Assembly: GCA_035547775.1 (NCBI GenBank)
Contig: DASZUC010000003.1
Span: forward strand, 1 to 39,112
Direction of reading: 5' to 3'
DNA from: DASZUC01 sp035547775
GTDB lineage: Bacteria > Patescibacteriota > Saccharimonadia > Saccharimonadales > UBA4665
DNA length: 39,112 bases
Part shown: in pieces, positions 7,632 to 15,051 of the stretch
How the letters are laid out: each line of letters opens with the position of its first letter
How positions within the stretch are numbered: position 1 is the stretch's first letter
Notes under the pieces: model-generated
Databases searched by the model: none
Told to the model about the DNA's origin: nothing
The model's input: the letters and a program-made list of their open reading frames with translations, nothing else
Translations under genes and position numbers: made by a program

Positions 7632-8018
7632 ATGTCAAAGCAACTCCTTGCTGTGTTAGTGATGCTCGTACTTGTCATTGGTACACTCGTCTATCTGTCA
7701 CAGCGAGGCAACGTGGCTGATCACACTGTTACGGCCACGGTTACCAACGTCACCAACAAGCCCAATCAAGCGGAAGATGGCTATTACGGCATCACCGCTC
7801 AAGATAGCAGCGGCCATGTGCACACTATTGACGCCACTGGCTATCTGAATACTCCCTTCACCCCCGACGAGCAGGGCCAGGCCTGTGTTGATGTGCCAAA
7901 AGTACGAGTTGGTGACACCATTTCATTCAATCTCCCCGCCCAAGGTGATCCAGCTGATGACGACTATGTGATTTGCTATCCAAAAGCTCAAAGCGGCTAT
8001 TACTTTAGGGTTAATTAA
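7632..8018 (+). CDS. Membrane-anchored hypothetical protein
   Basis: 128 aa. One N-terminal membrane anchor (about 5-23, LLAVLVMLVLVIGTLVYL) and an extracellular domain of about 100 residues rich in Thr/Asp/Gly with two cysteines (CVDV and VICYP) that could form a disulfide. No known domain recognised; the beta-strand pattern (VTATVTNVTN, DTISFNL) suggests a small OB- or Ig-like fold. TATACT at 7620-7625 is six bases from ATG, so leaderless. Confidence 0.7.
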   Translation: MSKQLLAVLVMLVLVIGTLVYLSQRGNVADHTVTATVTNVTNKPNQAEDGYYGITAQDSSGHVHTIDATGYLNTPFTPDEQGQACVDVPKVRVGDTISFNLPAQGDPADDDYVICYPKAQSGYYFRVN

Positions 8019-8053
8019 CTCCTTCGCCCCTAGTAATTTGTTATACTGACCAG

Positions 8054-8470
8054 ATGGATGCTCAGTGTTACTACCGTATCAGCGTAAAGGGTATTGCCAT
8101 CGATGAAACCGGCCGATTTTTACTCTCGCGAGAAGATGACGGCTTCTGGGACCTACTCGGCGGCGGACTCGACCACGAAGAAGATCCCATTGCTGGCTTA
8201 CGCCGAGAAATTCAAGAAGAGACTGGCCTGAAAGTGACCGAGATTTCTCCTGCACCGAAGTACTTTGTGACCGGCAAACGCTACGCCCACAACACCTACA
8301 TTGCCAATGTGATTTATGAAATCAAGCTAGAGAGTCTGGACTTTACGCCCTCTGAAGAGTGCCAAGAACTCCGCTTCTTTACCGTTGCTGAAGCCCAGGA
8401 AATTGATGTCTTCCCGACCGTTAAAAAATTCCTGGCTGTCTACAACCCCGCACACCACCTAGCAGCCTAG
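8054..8470 (+). CDS. NUDIX hydrolase
   Basis: 138 aa, single NUDIX domain. The full box GX5EX7REUXEEXGU is intact at residues 37-59 (G37, E43, R51-E52, E55-E56, G58), which binds the metal for cleaving nucleoside diphosphates linked to another group. Start DAQCYYRISVKGIAIDE resembles members acting on small nucleotides (MutT/ADP-ribose type), but substrate cannot be read. TATACT at 8042-8047 lies six bases before ATG: leaderless. It converges with the GH3 gene, with a 2-base gap. Confidence 0.9.
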   Translation: MDAQCYYRISVKGIAIDETGRFLLSREDDGFWDLLGGGLDHEEDPIAGLRREIQEETGLKVTEISPAPKYFVTGKRYAHNTYIANVIYEIKLESLDFTPSEECQELRFFTVAEAQEIDVFPTVKKFLAVYNPAHHLAA

Positions 8471-8472
8471 CC

Positions 8473-9633
8473 CTATTTCAGTGCGGCTTTAAGTGTTAAC
8501 ACGTGCTGCAGTGCATTATTCAACCGTGCCATGCTGAGGCTATGGTTCTGAACAGCCGCCGTGACTGTCGTGATAATTTCATGCACTGTCGCTGGATCAT
8601 CGGTGTTGACCAGCGGCATATCGGCACCAGCTTTGAGCGCCGCCAGAACAGCCGCCGCCGGGCTGCTTTCAGCGTCAACAATCGCTTGGGCCTGTAGCAG
8701 CTCGTCGGTAAAGACCACACCTTGGAAGCTGTAGGCTCCTCGCAATAAGCGGTAAGCGTTGGGGCTCATGCTGGCTGGTAAGCCAGCGGTCAGACCAGGC
8801 ACAATTTGATTACCAACCATCACCGCACTCAGCGGGTTGTAAGCCAGCAAGCTATGGTAGGGTAGCAAATCATGTTGCTCGAGGGTATGCAACGATGGCG
8901 CATACGCTGGGCCGCTGTCGGTGTTGCCACCTGTTGGACCGGTGGCATTGCCCAATCCAGGAAAATGCTTGAAGGTTGGCACAACTCCAGCTTGTCGCAG
9001 TCCCGTCGCAAACACCTGAGCTTTTTCGGCGACCACCGCGGGATCACTTGAGAATGACCGATCCAGGGCGCTAATCGCCGTGTTCTGGCCATTGTCCAGA
9101 TCAGCAACCGGCGCAAAATCCACATTCGCGCCAATGGCCACCATGGCTTGCCCCATCTGATGAGCAACTTGCTCTACCTGGCTGTCAGATTGTGTGCCCA
9201 GATAGGCCGCGCTATCCAGGCTGAAATCGGTAGCTGGTAAACGTGATACTTCGCCGCCCTCTTCGTCGACCACCAGCAGGGGCGAAATCAGCCCTGTCTG
9301 TTTGATAGCTTCCGTGGCCGTTTTACTAAACAGATCAGAGTCTGGTCGCAACAAAAAGCCACCAATCTGGTACTGCTGCTCGAGCGTTTCGGCCGAAGCC
9401 TGGCTGGTGACACCTACCACTAAGAGCTGGCCAATCTTATCTTGCAAGGTAAAGCCAGCTGGTAGTGGCAAGGAAGGCCGTGCAGTTGACGGTGTCGTCC
9501 CCATTGAAATAGCAGGATTAGGGCTCGGGTCATAGACAATTTGTTTGGTGGCAATCAGGACCACGAGTATCATCACCAAGCTCAAGCCGACGGTTAGCCA
9601 ACGTGACTTTAACCGATGTTTACGGCCTGACAT
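8473..9633 (-). CDS. GH3 glycosidase, beta-N-acetylhexosaminidase-like
   Basis: 386 aa, N-terminal basic region and membrane anchor (about 12-30) placing the enzyme outside the membrane. GH3 signatures: VDEEGGEVSRLP, KHFPGLG and FTDELLQA, whose Asp would be the nucleophile. Relatives (NagZ and actinobacterial lipoprotein homologues) remove N-acetylglucosamine from wall fragments. The DSH triad of NagZ is replaced by a TDSGPAY stretch, so the acid/base residue differs or activity is altered. TATTAT (9646-9641) lies seven bases before ATG. The following sequence toward the next gene on the plus strand is only a short promoter region. Confidence 0.85.
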   Translation of the reverse strand: MSGRKHRLKSRWLTVGLSLVMILVVLIATKQIVYDPSPNPAISMGTTPSTARPSLPLPAGFTLQDKIGQLLVVGVTSQASAETLEQQYQIGGFLLRPDSDLFSKTATEAIKQTGLISPLLVVDEEGGEVSRLPATDFSLDSAAYLGTQSDSQVEQVAHQMGQAMVAIGANVDFAPVADLDNGQNTAISALDRSFSSDPAVVAEKAQVFATGLRQAGVVPTFKHFPGLGNATGPTGGNTDSGPAYAPSLHTLEQHDLLPYHSLLAYNPLSAVMVGNQIVPGLTAGLPASMSPNAYRLLRGAYSFQGVVFTDELLQAQAIVDAESSPAAAVLAALKAGADMPLVNTDDPATVHEIITTVTAAVQNHSLSMARLNNALQHVLTLKAALK

Positions 9634-9746
9634 TATCTTGATAATACACCTGCACGCCAGCCACGCCTAAACTGCTTGTGTTGGGACTTATGGAACAACT
9701 TCTGAAAATATTGACTTACATAGCATAAATATGTTAAAATATGCTC

Positions 9747-10775
9747 ATGGAACCTTTCGGTGACACCCCTTTTAGAGTCGCCCCACCTCTTGCTCCTATT
9801 GCTGCTGGCGAGACCCCAACTGCCCCCATTGAAGGTGAAGCTGAGATGAAGGCTGGGCCATATCTTGAGTCCCTGCCCGAAGTTGATTACAACGAGTCAG
9901 CCTGGGTTAAGCCGCTCAAAGCAGTTGAACCAAGTGCTGTTAGTGCGCTGCCAGCGCAGCACGAATGGTTGCCCCAAGTCGATATTTTGCCTGAATTTCC
10001 AAGTGCTGGTGAACGCATTGGCCGTACTTTTGCTAGCCTGCGAGCCAAAACTGGTGAAGTTGCTGGTGCCGCGCGCCAAGATTATCAAGAAAGCCCGCGC
10101 AAAATGCGCGCCCTGGGCAATGGTTTTCTAGCCCTGACTACTCAAACCATGGACCGTTTGCGCCTCTCAGTCGTATTAGTGCCCCACGCGGCCACTGAAG
10201 TACTAAGCCACACCCACAGCCCAACCGAAGCCGGTCTGGCAGCTGGTTCGGTGTTTGCGGCCTGGTGTTTAGGTGTCGGCGAGAGCCTGAACCAAGGTAT
10301 GAGTGAATATCCAAAAGCTGTCGATAAAGCCAGTAAAAACTTTCCTGGCTTAGTTGACTTATTCGCCGACTCTCTGCCAGGTTTTGAGGAAAAGGCCGAT
10401 GATGGCAACACTGCCCTACCGCGTAAAATTGGCCGTCAGGCCCTCACGCACCTCCGCCGCGGTCTGGCGGTAACTGGCATCGGTAGCACTGCCTATGTAG
10501 CTACTGCTGCAACTCGTGGTCGATCAAAAAGCGACATCCGTCGCCTGACCACTAAAGCCAGCCTCGACGGCGGCTTGATTGCTGGTGGTGTGGTCGGTGC
10601 GATTGGTGAAACCATCGTTAAAATTGGCGATAAGCACCCGCTGCTCGCCGAGCGCATTCAAAATGACGCCAGCAACATCAAGCTGTGGTACGCCATTGCT
10701 GGTGCCTTGATGGTAGAGCAGTACGTCGAAAGTCGTTTTAAGCGTCGTAAATTGTCAGATTCCCAGCCAACTTAA
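9747..10775 (+). CDS. Hypothetical protein, 342 aa
   Basis: Not recognised. Residues 1-60 are Pro/Glu-rich and probably disordered; the middle is charged; hydrophobic Gly/Ala-rich stretches occur around VFAAWCLGVGESL, TGIGSTAYVATAATRG and GGLIAGGVVGAIGETIV, suggesting two to four membrane-associated helices; the tail is basic (RFKRRKL). Two ATGs are possible (9741 and 9747). TAAAAT at 9735-9740 lies six bases before 9747, so that start is preferred. A stand-alone gene between a GH3 enzyme and a tiny ORF. Confidence 0.75.
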   Translation: MEPFGDTPFRVAPPLAPIAAGETPTAPIEGEAEMKAGPYLESLPEVDYNESAWVKPLKAVEPSAVSALPAQHEWLPQVDILPEFPSAGERIGRTFASLRAKTGEVAGAARQDYQESPRKMRALGNGFLALTTQTMDRLRLSVVLVPHAATEVLSHTHSPTEAGLAAGSVFAAWCLGVGESLNQGMSEYPKAVDKASKNFPGLVDLFADSLPGFEEKADDGNTALPRKIGRQALTHLRRGLAVTGIGSTAYVATAATRGRSKSDIRRLTTKASLDGGLIAGGVVGAIGETIVKIGDKHPLLAERIQNDASNIKLWYAIAGALMVEQYVESRFKRRKLSDSQPT

Positions 10776-10809
10776 GTAAACTCTGGGACGTATAAACAGT
10801 AGTGGCGAC

Positions 10810-10899
10810 TTAAGCCACTGCCATTACATCATCATAGCTACGATTGAAATCGAAATATGATTTGCTGCTTGGTCGGCAATCGGTCGTAAGCTGGATCAT
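10810..10899 (-). CDS. Candidate small protein, 29 aa
   Basis: A short frame (MIQLTTDCRPSSK..., 29 aa) in an otherwise empty 219-bp gap. It has one of the best ribosome sites in the window, AAGGAGG at 10910-10904, four bases before the ATG. Its stop lies inside a hairpin (AGTGGC/GCCACT around 10801-10818) that could be a terminator. A possible leader peptide or small protein; no homologue recognised. Confidence 0.4.
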   Translation of the reverse strand: MIQLTTDCRPSSKSYFDFNRSYDDVMAVA

Positions 10900-10994
10900 A
10901 TCCCCTCCTTTATGATGCTTGTAGCATAGCGGGAGAAGCTGGGAAGCAGCTATGAATTTTCTCACAAGCAGCCAGCCATACCGACGCTCTAAGA

Positions 10995-11474
10995 CTAATG
11001 TGAGGACTTGGGGATGTAACGATTAAAGGTGTAAATGAAGCCGTTTTGTTCATGCAGATTGCTGCGCTCGGCTATTTCAAATTTGTCGTGATACTCTGGG
11101 AAAAATTGATCACAACCGAAATCAGCTTCAATTTCAGTCAAATACAGCTCATCGGCCCGGCCAATGGTTTGTTCAAATACCGAGGCTCCACCAAAGACCC
11201 AAAGATCGCCGTTCAGACCAGCTAGAAACTCATCTAAATTATTCACGAAGGTTATACCGGGTATATCTTTCGTGTCGTGACTGAGGACGAAAGTCTGTCG
11301 ATCCGCTAAGGGATGGCCGATGGTATCGTAGGTTCGTTGACCCATTAATACCTGCCCACCATACTGCAGAGTTTTTTGGCGTAAATCAGCCAGGTCAGCT
11401 GGGATATTCCAGGGCTGATTACCCTTTTTGGCGATGCCCCGCTGGCGATCAATACCGGCAATTAAGCGAATCAT
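10995..11474 (-). CDS. folA: Dihydrofolate reductase
   Basis: 159 aa, normal DHFR length. Reduces dihydrofolate to tetrahydrofolate with NADPH. Seen: N-terminal MIRLIAGID, GNQPWNIPADLADLRQKT with the conserved Trp and catalytic Asp, LMGQRTYDTIG (cofactor loop), WVFGGASVFEQ (second NADPH glycine motif) and YLTEIEADFGCDQFFP. TATGCT lies eight bases before ATG, a near-leaderless arrangement. Completes a folate set with folD, glyA and folP elsewhere in the window. Confidence 0.93.
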   Translation of the reverse strand: MIRLIAGIDRQRGIAKKGNQPWNIPADLADLRQKTLQYGGQVLMGQRTYDTIGHPLADRQTFVLSHDTKDIPGITFVNNLDEFLAGLNGDLWVFGGASVFEQTIGRADELYLTEIEADFGCDQFFPEYHDKFEIAERSNLHEQNGFIYTFNRYIPKSSH

Positions 11475-11528
11475 GTCTTTTAAGCATAAGGTTCGACGAT
11501 TAATTCGGCAACCGGTTCGGTGCTGCTT

Positions 11529-11557
11529 TTGGTTATCCGCACTGATTCGGAGATAAT
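11529..11557 (+). promoter_or_regulatory. Promoter of the histidine phosphatase gene
   Basis: TTGGTT (11529-11534), 17-base spacer, GATAAT (11552-11557), then six bases to a GTG start. Transcription should begin at or next to the start codon. Confidence 0.6.
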
Positions 11558-11563
11558 GACGTC

Positions 11564-12100
11564 GTGACCAAAATATTACTTATCAGACATGCCCAATCTT
11601 ATGCCAACAAGCGTGACTTTACCGCCTTTGGCAATGAGGATTCGCCTTTGACCGACCGCGGCATCGAACAAGCCCTGGCACTTAATGGCCTATTCAAGGC
11701 CGAATTTGGCGTCACGCCAGAATCCTATGACAAGCCAATACTCGCCTCCACTTTTAAGCGCCCTCAGCAAACTGCGGAAGTAGCTGGTTTTCGGCGTATC
11801 GACATCAATCCAATCATCAATGAATCAGATGTTGATGAAGAAATTATGAATGGCCGAGACGTCATCAAAAAACATTGCGATGAGCATTGGGTGCCGGAGA
11901 GCGTGAAACAACGCGCCTCCGATTTTATTGATCAAGTCCGGGATAATGAGCTCGACTATGAGATTTATTTTACGCATGGCATGTTCATTGCCGCCGTCTT
12001 GCTGGAATGTGACGTACGCTTGATTGAAATAGCCGCGCCTTTCGATGAAAAACGCGGCTACGTGCCCCTACAGGCCACGATTACTGAGCTAGAAGTCTAA
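11564..12100 (+). CDS. Histidine phosphatase family protein (phosphoglycerate mutase-like)
   Basis: 178 aa. RHA motif near the N-terminus (LLIRHAQS, the phosphohistidine), SPLTDRGIEQA, STFKRPQQTAEV (second Arg) and FTHGMFIAAVL (second His) are the branch-1 histidine phosphatase core. Substrate unknown; SixA- or cofactor-dependent mutase-like. Starts with GTG: the GATAAT box six bases upstream supports this rare start. It is convergent with tRNA-Arg(CCG), whose CCA end lies six bases after its stop. Confidence 0.85.
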   Translation: MTKILLIRHAQSYANKRDFTAFGNEDSPLTDRGIEQALALNGLFKAEFGVTPESYDKPILASTFKRPQQTAEVAGFRRIDINPIINESDVDEEIMNGRDVIKKHCDEHWVPESVKQRASDFIDQVRDNELDYEIYFTHGMFIAAVLLECDVRLIEIAAPFDEKRGYVPLQATITELEV

Positions 12101-12105
12101 GAAAA

Positions 12106-12182
12106 TGGTACACCCGATAGGATTCGAACCTACGACCTTTGGTACCGGAAACCAACGCTCTATCCAGCTGAGCTACGGGTGC
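12106..12182 (-). tRNA. tRNA-Arg(CCG)
   Basis: Acceptor GCACCCG/CGGGTGT, anticodon arm TTGGT/ACCAA with loop TTCCGGT (anticodon CCG, reading CGG), T-loop TTCGAAT, encoded CCA at 12108-12106. No structured trailer follows; the phosphatase gene ends six bases away. Confidence 0.96.
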
Positions 12183-12219
12183 TTGTCAGCAGACATGGTA
12201 GCAGGCTTATACAGAGGTA

Positions 12220-12435
12220 TCAAGCACTGGTAATGGCGAGATTGCCAAGAGCTTCGTCGATGTCGCGGATGACTTCTTCGCACTGAGCATCAAGCTCTAG
12301 TACTTCTTTGCCGATGGCGTGAGCTCGTGCCAGATCAGCTTCGGCATGAGCGGTCTGCTCGACATCTTCTTGTCGAGCGTGCGAATGATGCTGTTTGGGC
12401 ACATAGATTTGCGCTGCCATCTGTTTGTCTTCCAC
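12220..12435 (-). CDS. Small acidic helical protein, possible Pup-like tail
   Basis: 71 aa, His/Gln/Glu-rich and disordered-looking at the N-terminus, then a helix with EEVIRDIDEALGNLA that resembles the LLDEIDDVLEENA helix of prokaryotic ubiquitin-like protein Pup. The Pup C-terminal Gly-Gly-Gln/Glu is absent (it ends ITSA), so conjugation chemistry cannot be claimed. Starts with GTG: TATACC lies six bases upstream. Transcribed divergently from another small acidic protein; a 15-bp inverted repeat (TTGAC-N5-GTCAA, 12466-12480) lies between them. An alternative start is ATG at 12420. Confidence 0.55.
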   Translation of the reverse strand: MEDKQMAAQIYVPKQHHSHARQEDVEQTAHAEADLARAHAIGKEVLELDAQCEEVIRDIDEALGNLAITSA

Positions 12436-12465
12436 TTAAAAGGTATATATCTGGTATACGCTTAT

Positions 12466-12480
12466 TTGACGTGAAGTCAA
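12466..12480. promoter_or_regulatory. Inverted repeat between two divergent small genes
   Basis: TTGAC-GTGAA-GTCAA is a perfect 5-bp-arm dyad. On the minus strand its TTGACT is 16 bases before a TATACC, so it overlaps a -35 element and could be an operator. Confidence 0.4.
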
Positions 12481-12565
12481 GTCGGGTCGAAATATAAGTG
12501 AGAATTATTACGGTAATACCTAACCATAAGCGATAGTATAGAAAAGCAAATGGAGCGCTTTTAAG

Positions 12566-12832
12566 ATGGTCAAGGTTCTCTATGATAATCGCATGGGCAC
12601 TGGGCACGCCGCTGGCACGTGGTCGGCTGTGCCACGCCACGTGCGGGCCACACCCCACGATCTTCAGCGTCATGATGAAATTATTAGCCAACGACGAGAG
12701 ACCGCAAATTATGAAGCGACTCGCCAAATGGGCGAGCAAGCCCTTGAGGAAACCGTCTACCTGATCGATCTCACAACTGAACACTTGGCCGAAGAAGCCC
12801 TCGCCGAAACCGCAGAATTAGTCGAAGTCTAG
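12566..12832 (+). CDS. Hypothetical small acidic protein, 88 aa
   Basis: Not recognised. N-terminal third is basic/His-Arg-rich (TWSAVPRHVRATPHDLQRHDE); the rest is a long acidic amphipathic helix (EQALEETVYLID...AEEALAETAELVEV), suggesting coiled coil or partner binding. GGAG ten bases upstream of the ATG and a TATAGA box further up imply a normal leader. It is divergent from the Pup-like 71-aa gene; both are short, acidic and helical, so a joint role is possible but unproved. Confidence 0.6.
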   Translation: MVKVLYDNRMGTGHAAGTWSAVPRHVRATPHDLQRHDEIISQRRETANYEATRQMGEQALEETVYLIDLTTEHLAEEALAETAELVEV

Positions 12833-12871
12833 CCAACTCCTCCGTAACAGATGGTACACTAGATGCTGTAT

Positions 12872-12948
12872 GCGCCCGTAGCTCAGCGGATTAGAGTGTC
12901 TGGCTTCGAACCAGAAGGTCGCAGGTTCGAATCCTGCCGGGCGTACCA
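12872..12948 (+). tRNA. tRNA-Arg(TCG)
   Basis: Acceptor GCGCCCG/CGGGCGT, anticodon arm TCTGG/CCAGA, loop CTTCGAA (anticodon TCG, reading CGA), T-loop TTCGAAT, encoded CCA at 12946-12948. A TACACT box lies 11 bases upstream. Followed directly by a tRNA-like element. Confidence 0.97.
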
Positions 12949-13131
12949 GCCCCTGTTGCTCTGCCTGTCAGAGCGATAGAGGCTGGTAATTTTGGCAGTC
13001 GGTTCTGCGACAGAGATTTTGCAAAGCAAAATATCGTAGTTGCAGGTTCGTAAGGAGTGAAGCGCGCAGAATTCGTGAATTCGAGCACTGGAGCGAGGGA
13101 ATAGCGAAGCGTCATCCTGTCGGGTGTACCA
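12949..13131 (+). ncRNA. tRNA-like structured trailer after tRNA-Arg(TCG)
   Basis: Contents: a first hairpin (GCTCTG/CAGAGC), then helix CTGCGA/TCGTAG (13005-13010, 13034-13039) capped by TTTTGC-AAA-GCAAAA (13017-13031), then GCAGGTTCG (13042-13050) like the 5' half of a T-arm, a 63-base inserted domain with hairpin GAATT/AATTC (13069-13082), and finally a copy of the tRNA 3' end (13114-13131) identical to that of the preceding tRNA at 16 of 18 bases, CCA included. No 5' acceptor strand is present, so it is not a split tRNA gene. It is homologous to the elements after both tRNA-Pro genes. Function unknown. Confidence 0.6.
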
Positions 13132-13162
13132 AATTCGATTAGGCAAACTTTTATACTTATGC

Positions 13163-13271
13163 TATAATAATTATAGTTTTAGCTCTCTTCTCTTTAGAAA
13201 TGTACTAAAATTCGGGTGAATGTCTGCCATTAATACTGACGATTCATCATTACGATGAATGAAAGGTATTC
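13163..13271 (+). promoter_or_regulatory. Promoter and structured 5' leader of the DEAD-box helicase
   Basis: A perfect TATAAT (13163-13168) lies about 100 bases before the helicase start, giving a long leader. A perfect 7-bp hairpin (ATTCATC/GATGAAT, 13242-13260) ends two bases before the AAAGG ribosome site (13262-13266). Such a leader is typical of cold-responsive helicase genes and could control translation. Confidence 0.5.
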
Positions 13272-14489
13272 ATGTCATATAACTCTCGTCGCTCTTTTGG
13301 TGGGCGCAACCAACGGTTATACAATAACTCGCGACCGCAACGTCAAGTCAATCGCGGGCGAAGTAGTGGCCGCAGTAAGCAAACCATTAACCCAGCTTTA
13401 TTCGTCAACAAAACGGTAGCGAATGTTACGCCAGAGGTCTATGTGCCGCTGCACCGTTTTAATGATTTCGCACTGCACGATATTTTGAAGCAAAACATCG
13501 CGGCCGCCGGCTTTGAAGTACCAACTGCTATCCAAGACCTCACCCTCCCTCTTGGACTAGAAGACAAGGACGTCATTGGCCTTGCTAATACTGGTACCGG
13601 CAAAACGGTCGCTTTTTTATTGCCCATCCTTAACAAGCTCTACACTCGTCGAACGACGGAATCGGTGTTAATCATGGCGCCAACGCGCGAACTCGCCCAA
13701 CAAATCGATGCCGAATTCAAAAAGTTTTCAACTGACATGAAAGTTTATTCCGCTGTCTGTGTTGGTGGCGTCAATATTAACGGTCAGATTCGCCAAATTC
13801 AACGTCATCCGCATGTCATTATTGGCACTCCGGGACGTCTGAAAGACTTAATGAAGCAAGGGATTTTGCACCTCGATAGCATCACAACTCTCGTCCTTGA
13901 CGAAGCTGACCGCATGCTTGACATGGGCTTTATCAACGACATCCGAGCGATTGTGCAACAAATTCCAGCCGACCGTCAAACAGTCTGCTTCAGCGCCACA
14001 ATGAGTCCCGGCATCACCAGCATTGTCCATGATTTCATGCGTCAGCCCGAAGTCGTTTCCGTGAAACAAACCGAGACCAGTGATCACATTTATCAGGATG
14101 TCGTCAGTTTTCATGACGATGAGCACAAGAAAGAGCTCCTGATTGAAATGCTCCAGCAAGATGAATTTAGGAAAGTTATCGTCTTTAGTGAAACAAAGTA
14201 CGGCGTGCAGCGTTTATCGGACCGGCTTGAGGCTAACGGTATTACCGCTCGGGCGATCCATGGCAACAAAAGTCAAAGCCAACGCAACCGAGCCCTGGCA
14301 TCATTTACGTCAGACGAAGCACGCGTTCTCGTGGCAACAGATGTCGCAGCACGCGGCTTAGACATACCCAATGTCAGTCACGTTATTAACTTTGACCAAC
14401 CGCAGACCTACGAAGACTACACACACCGCATCGGTCGAACTGGTCGTGGCGGTAAGTCTGGTACGGCTCTGACTTTCGTCAAGTCTTAG
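13272..14489 (+). CDS. DEAD-box ATP-dependent RNA helicase
   Basis: 405 aa. After a basic Arg/Gly/Ser-rich N-terminus (1-40, RNA-binding-like) come the helicase motifs: Q motif (FEVPTAIQ), I ANTGTGKT, Ia APTRELAQQ, Ib TPGRL, II DEAD, III FSATM, V ATDVAARGLDIP and VI HRIGRTGRGG. It ends soon after motif VI, without an extra C-terminal domain. Likely unwinds structured RNA in translation, ribosome assembly or decay. Ribosome site AAAGG is five bases from the ATG and is preceded by a leader hairpin. Two bases separate it from the convergent membrane-protein gene. Confidence 0.95.
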   Translation: MSYNSRRSFGGRNQRLYNNSRPQRQVNRGRSSGRSKQTINPALFVNKTVANVTPEVYVPLHRFNDFALHDILKQNIAAAGFEVPTAIQDLTLPLGLEDKDVIGLANTGTGKTVAFLLPILNKLYTRRTTESVLIMAPTRELAQQIDAEFKKFSTDMKVYSAVCVGGVNINGQIRQIQRHPHVIIGTPGRLKDLMKQGILHLDSITTLVLDEADRMLDMGFINDIRAIVQQIPADRQTVCFSATMSPGITSIVHDFMRQPEVVSVKQTETSDHIYQDVVSFHDDEHKKELLIEMLQQDEFRKVIVFSETKYGVQRLSDRLEANGITARAIHGNKSQSQRNRALASFTSDEARVLVATDVAARGLDIPNVSHVINFDQPQTYEDYTHRIGRTGRGGKSGTALTFVKS

Positions 14490-14491
14490 CT

Positions 14492-15043
14492 TTAAGCGCC
14501 TGAGCTTCTAAGCACCGGCAGGCCAAGTGTGCTTTTGGGCTTGAAGGAATCGACAAATTTGCTGATTTCCGGGATGCTTATAGGCTGCTGCAGTTTGCTG
14601 GGCATCCAGACCCAGAAAAATGTGCCGTTTTTGCTAAATTTAACTTCGTGTACGTCGATGCGACCATAATCGATCCAGTGACATAGACGGTAGCGTTGGT
14701 GTCCGAGTGAAACCAAAATGTCGCAAGTCGGTTTGACGCTTTTGGGATCGTAATTTTGCATAGCCGTACCGACTTTGTCGTAGTATTTGGTGCTGTATTC
14801 TTCAATACCATAGACCCAATCGACGGTTCGGAAATTTTGGCTGACAGTTATGCTGTTGCCAAAGTTGATATCAATTCGTCTTTCCTTAATGGAAACACCT
14901 GGCGGTAAGTAAGAAGGTTCATAATAAACAAAGCCAACATTGGGGTTTATATAGCGAAAAATAGTCCAGCCAGCAACAATTATTAAAACCAGGGCCACGG
15001 CTGCCACAACTCGTCGTTTAGTAATTTTCTGCTTGGTGGCCAT
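14492..15043 (-). CDS. Membrane-anchored hypothetical protein
   Basis: 183 aa. Basic N-terminus (KQKITKRR), one membrane helix (about 12-30), then an extracellular domain with many aromatic residues (FVYYEPSYLPPGVSIKERR, FFWVWMP) and two cysteines (PTCDIL and RLCHW) that could pair. Similar to DUF4367-type anchored domains in outline only. It starts 8 bases after the DHA2 transporter stop, so it is probably co-transcribed with it. Confidence 0.65.
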   Translation of the reverse strand: MATKQKITKRRVVAAVALVLIIVAGWTIFRYINPNVGFVYYEPSYLPPGVSIKERRIDINFGNSITVSQNFRTVDWVYGIEEYSTKYYDKVGTAMQNYDPKSVKPTCDILVSLGHQRYRLCHWIDYGRIDVHEVKFSKNGTFFWVWMPSKLQQPISIPEISKFVDSFKPKSTLGLPVLRSSGA

Positions 15044-15051
15044 GGCGTGGG

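Noticed and set aside
12220..12435. Firm annotation as Pup
   Set aside because: The essential C-terminal Gly-Gly-Gln/Glu is missing; only helix similarity remains.
12872..13131. Intron-containing tRNA-Arg with the second half at 13114-13131
   Set aside because: The tRNA at 12872-12948 is already complete with CCA, and the second segment lacks a 5' acceptor strand; it is a copied 3' end within a structured element.
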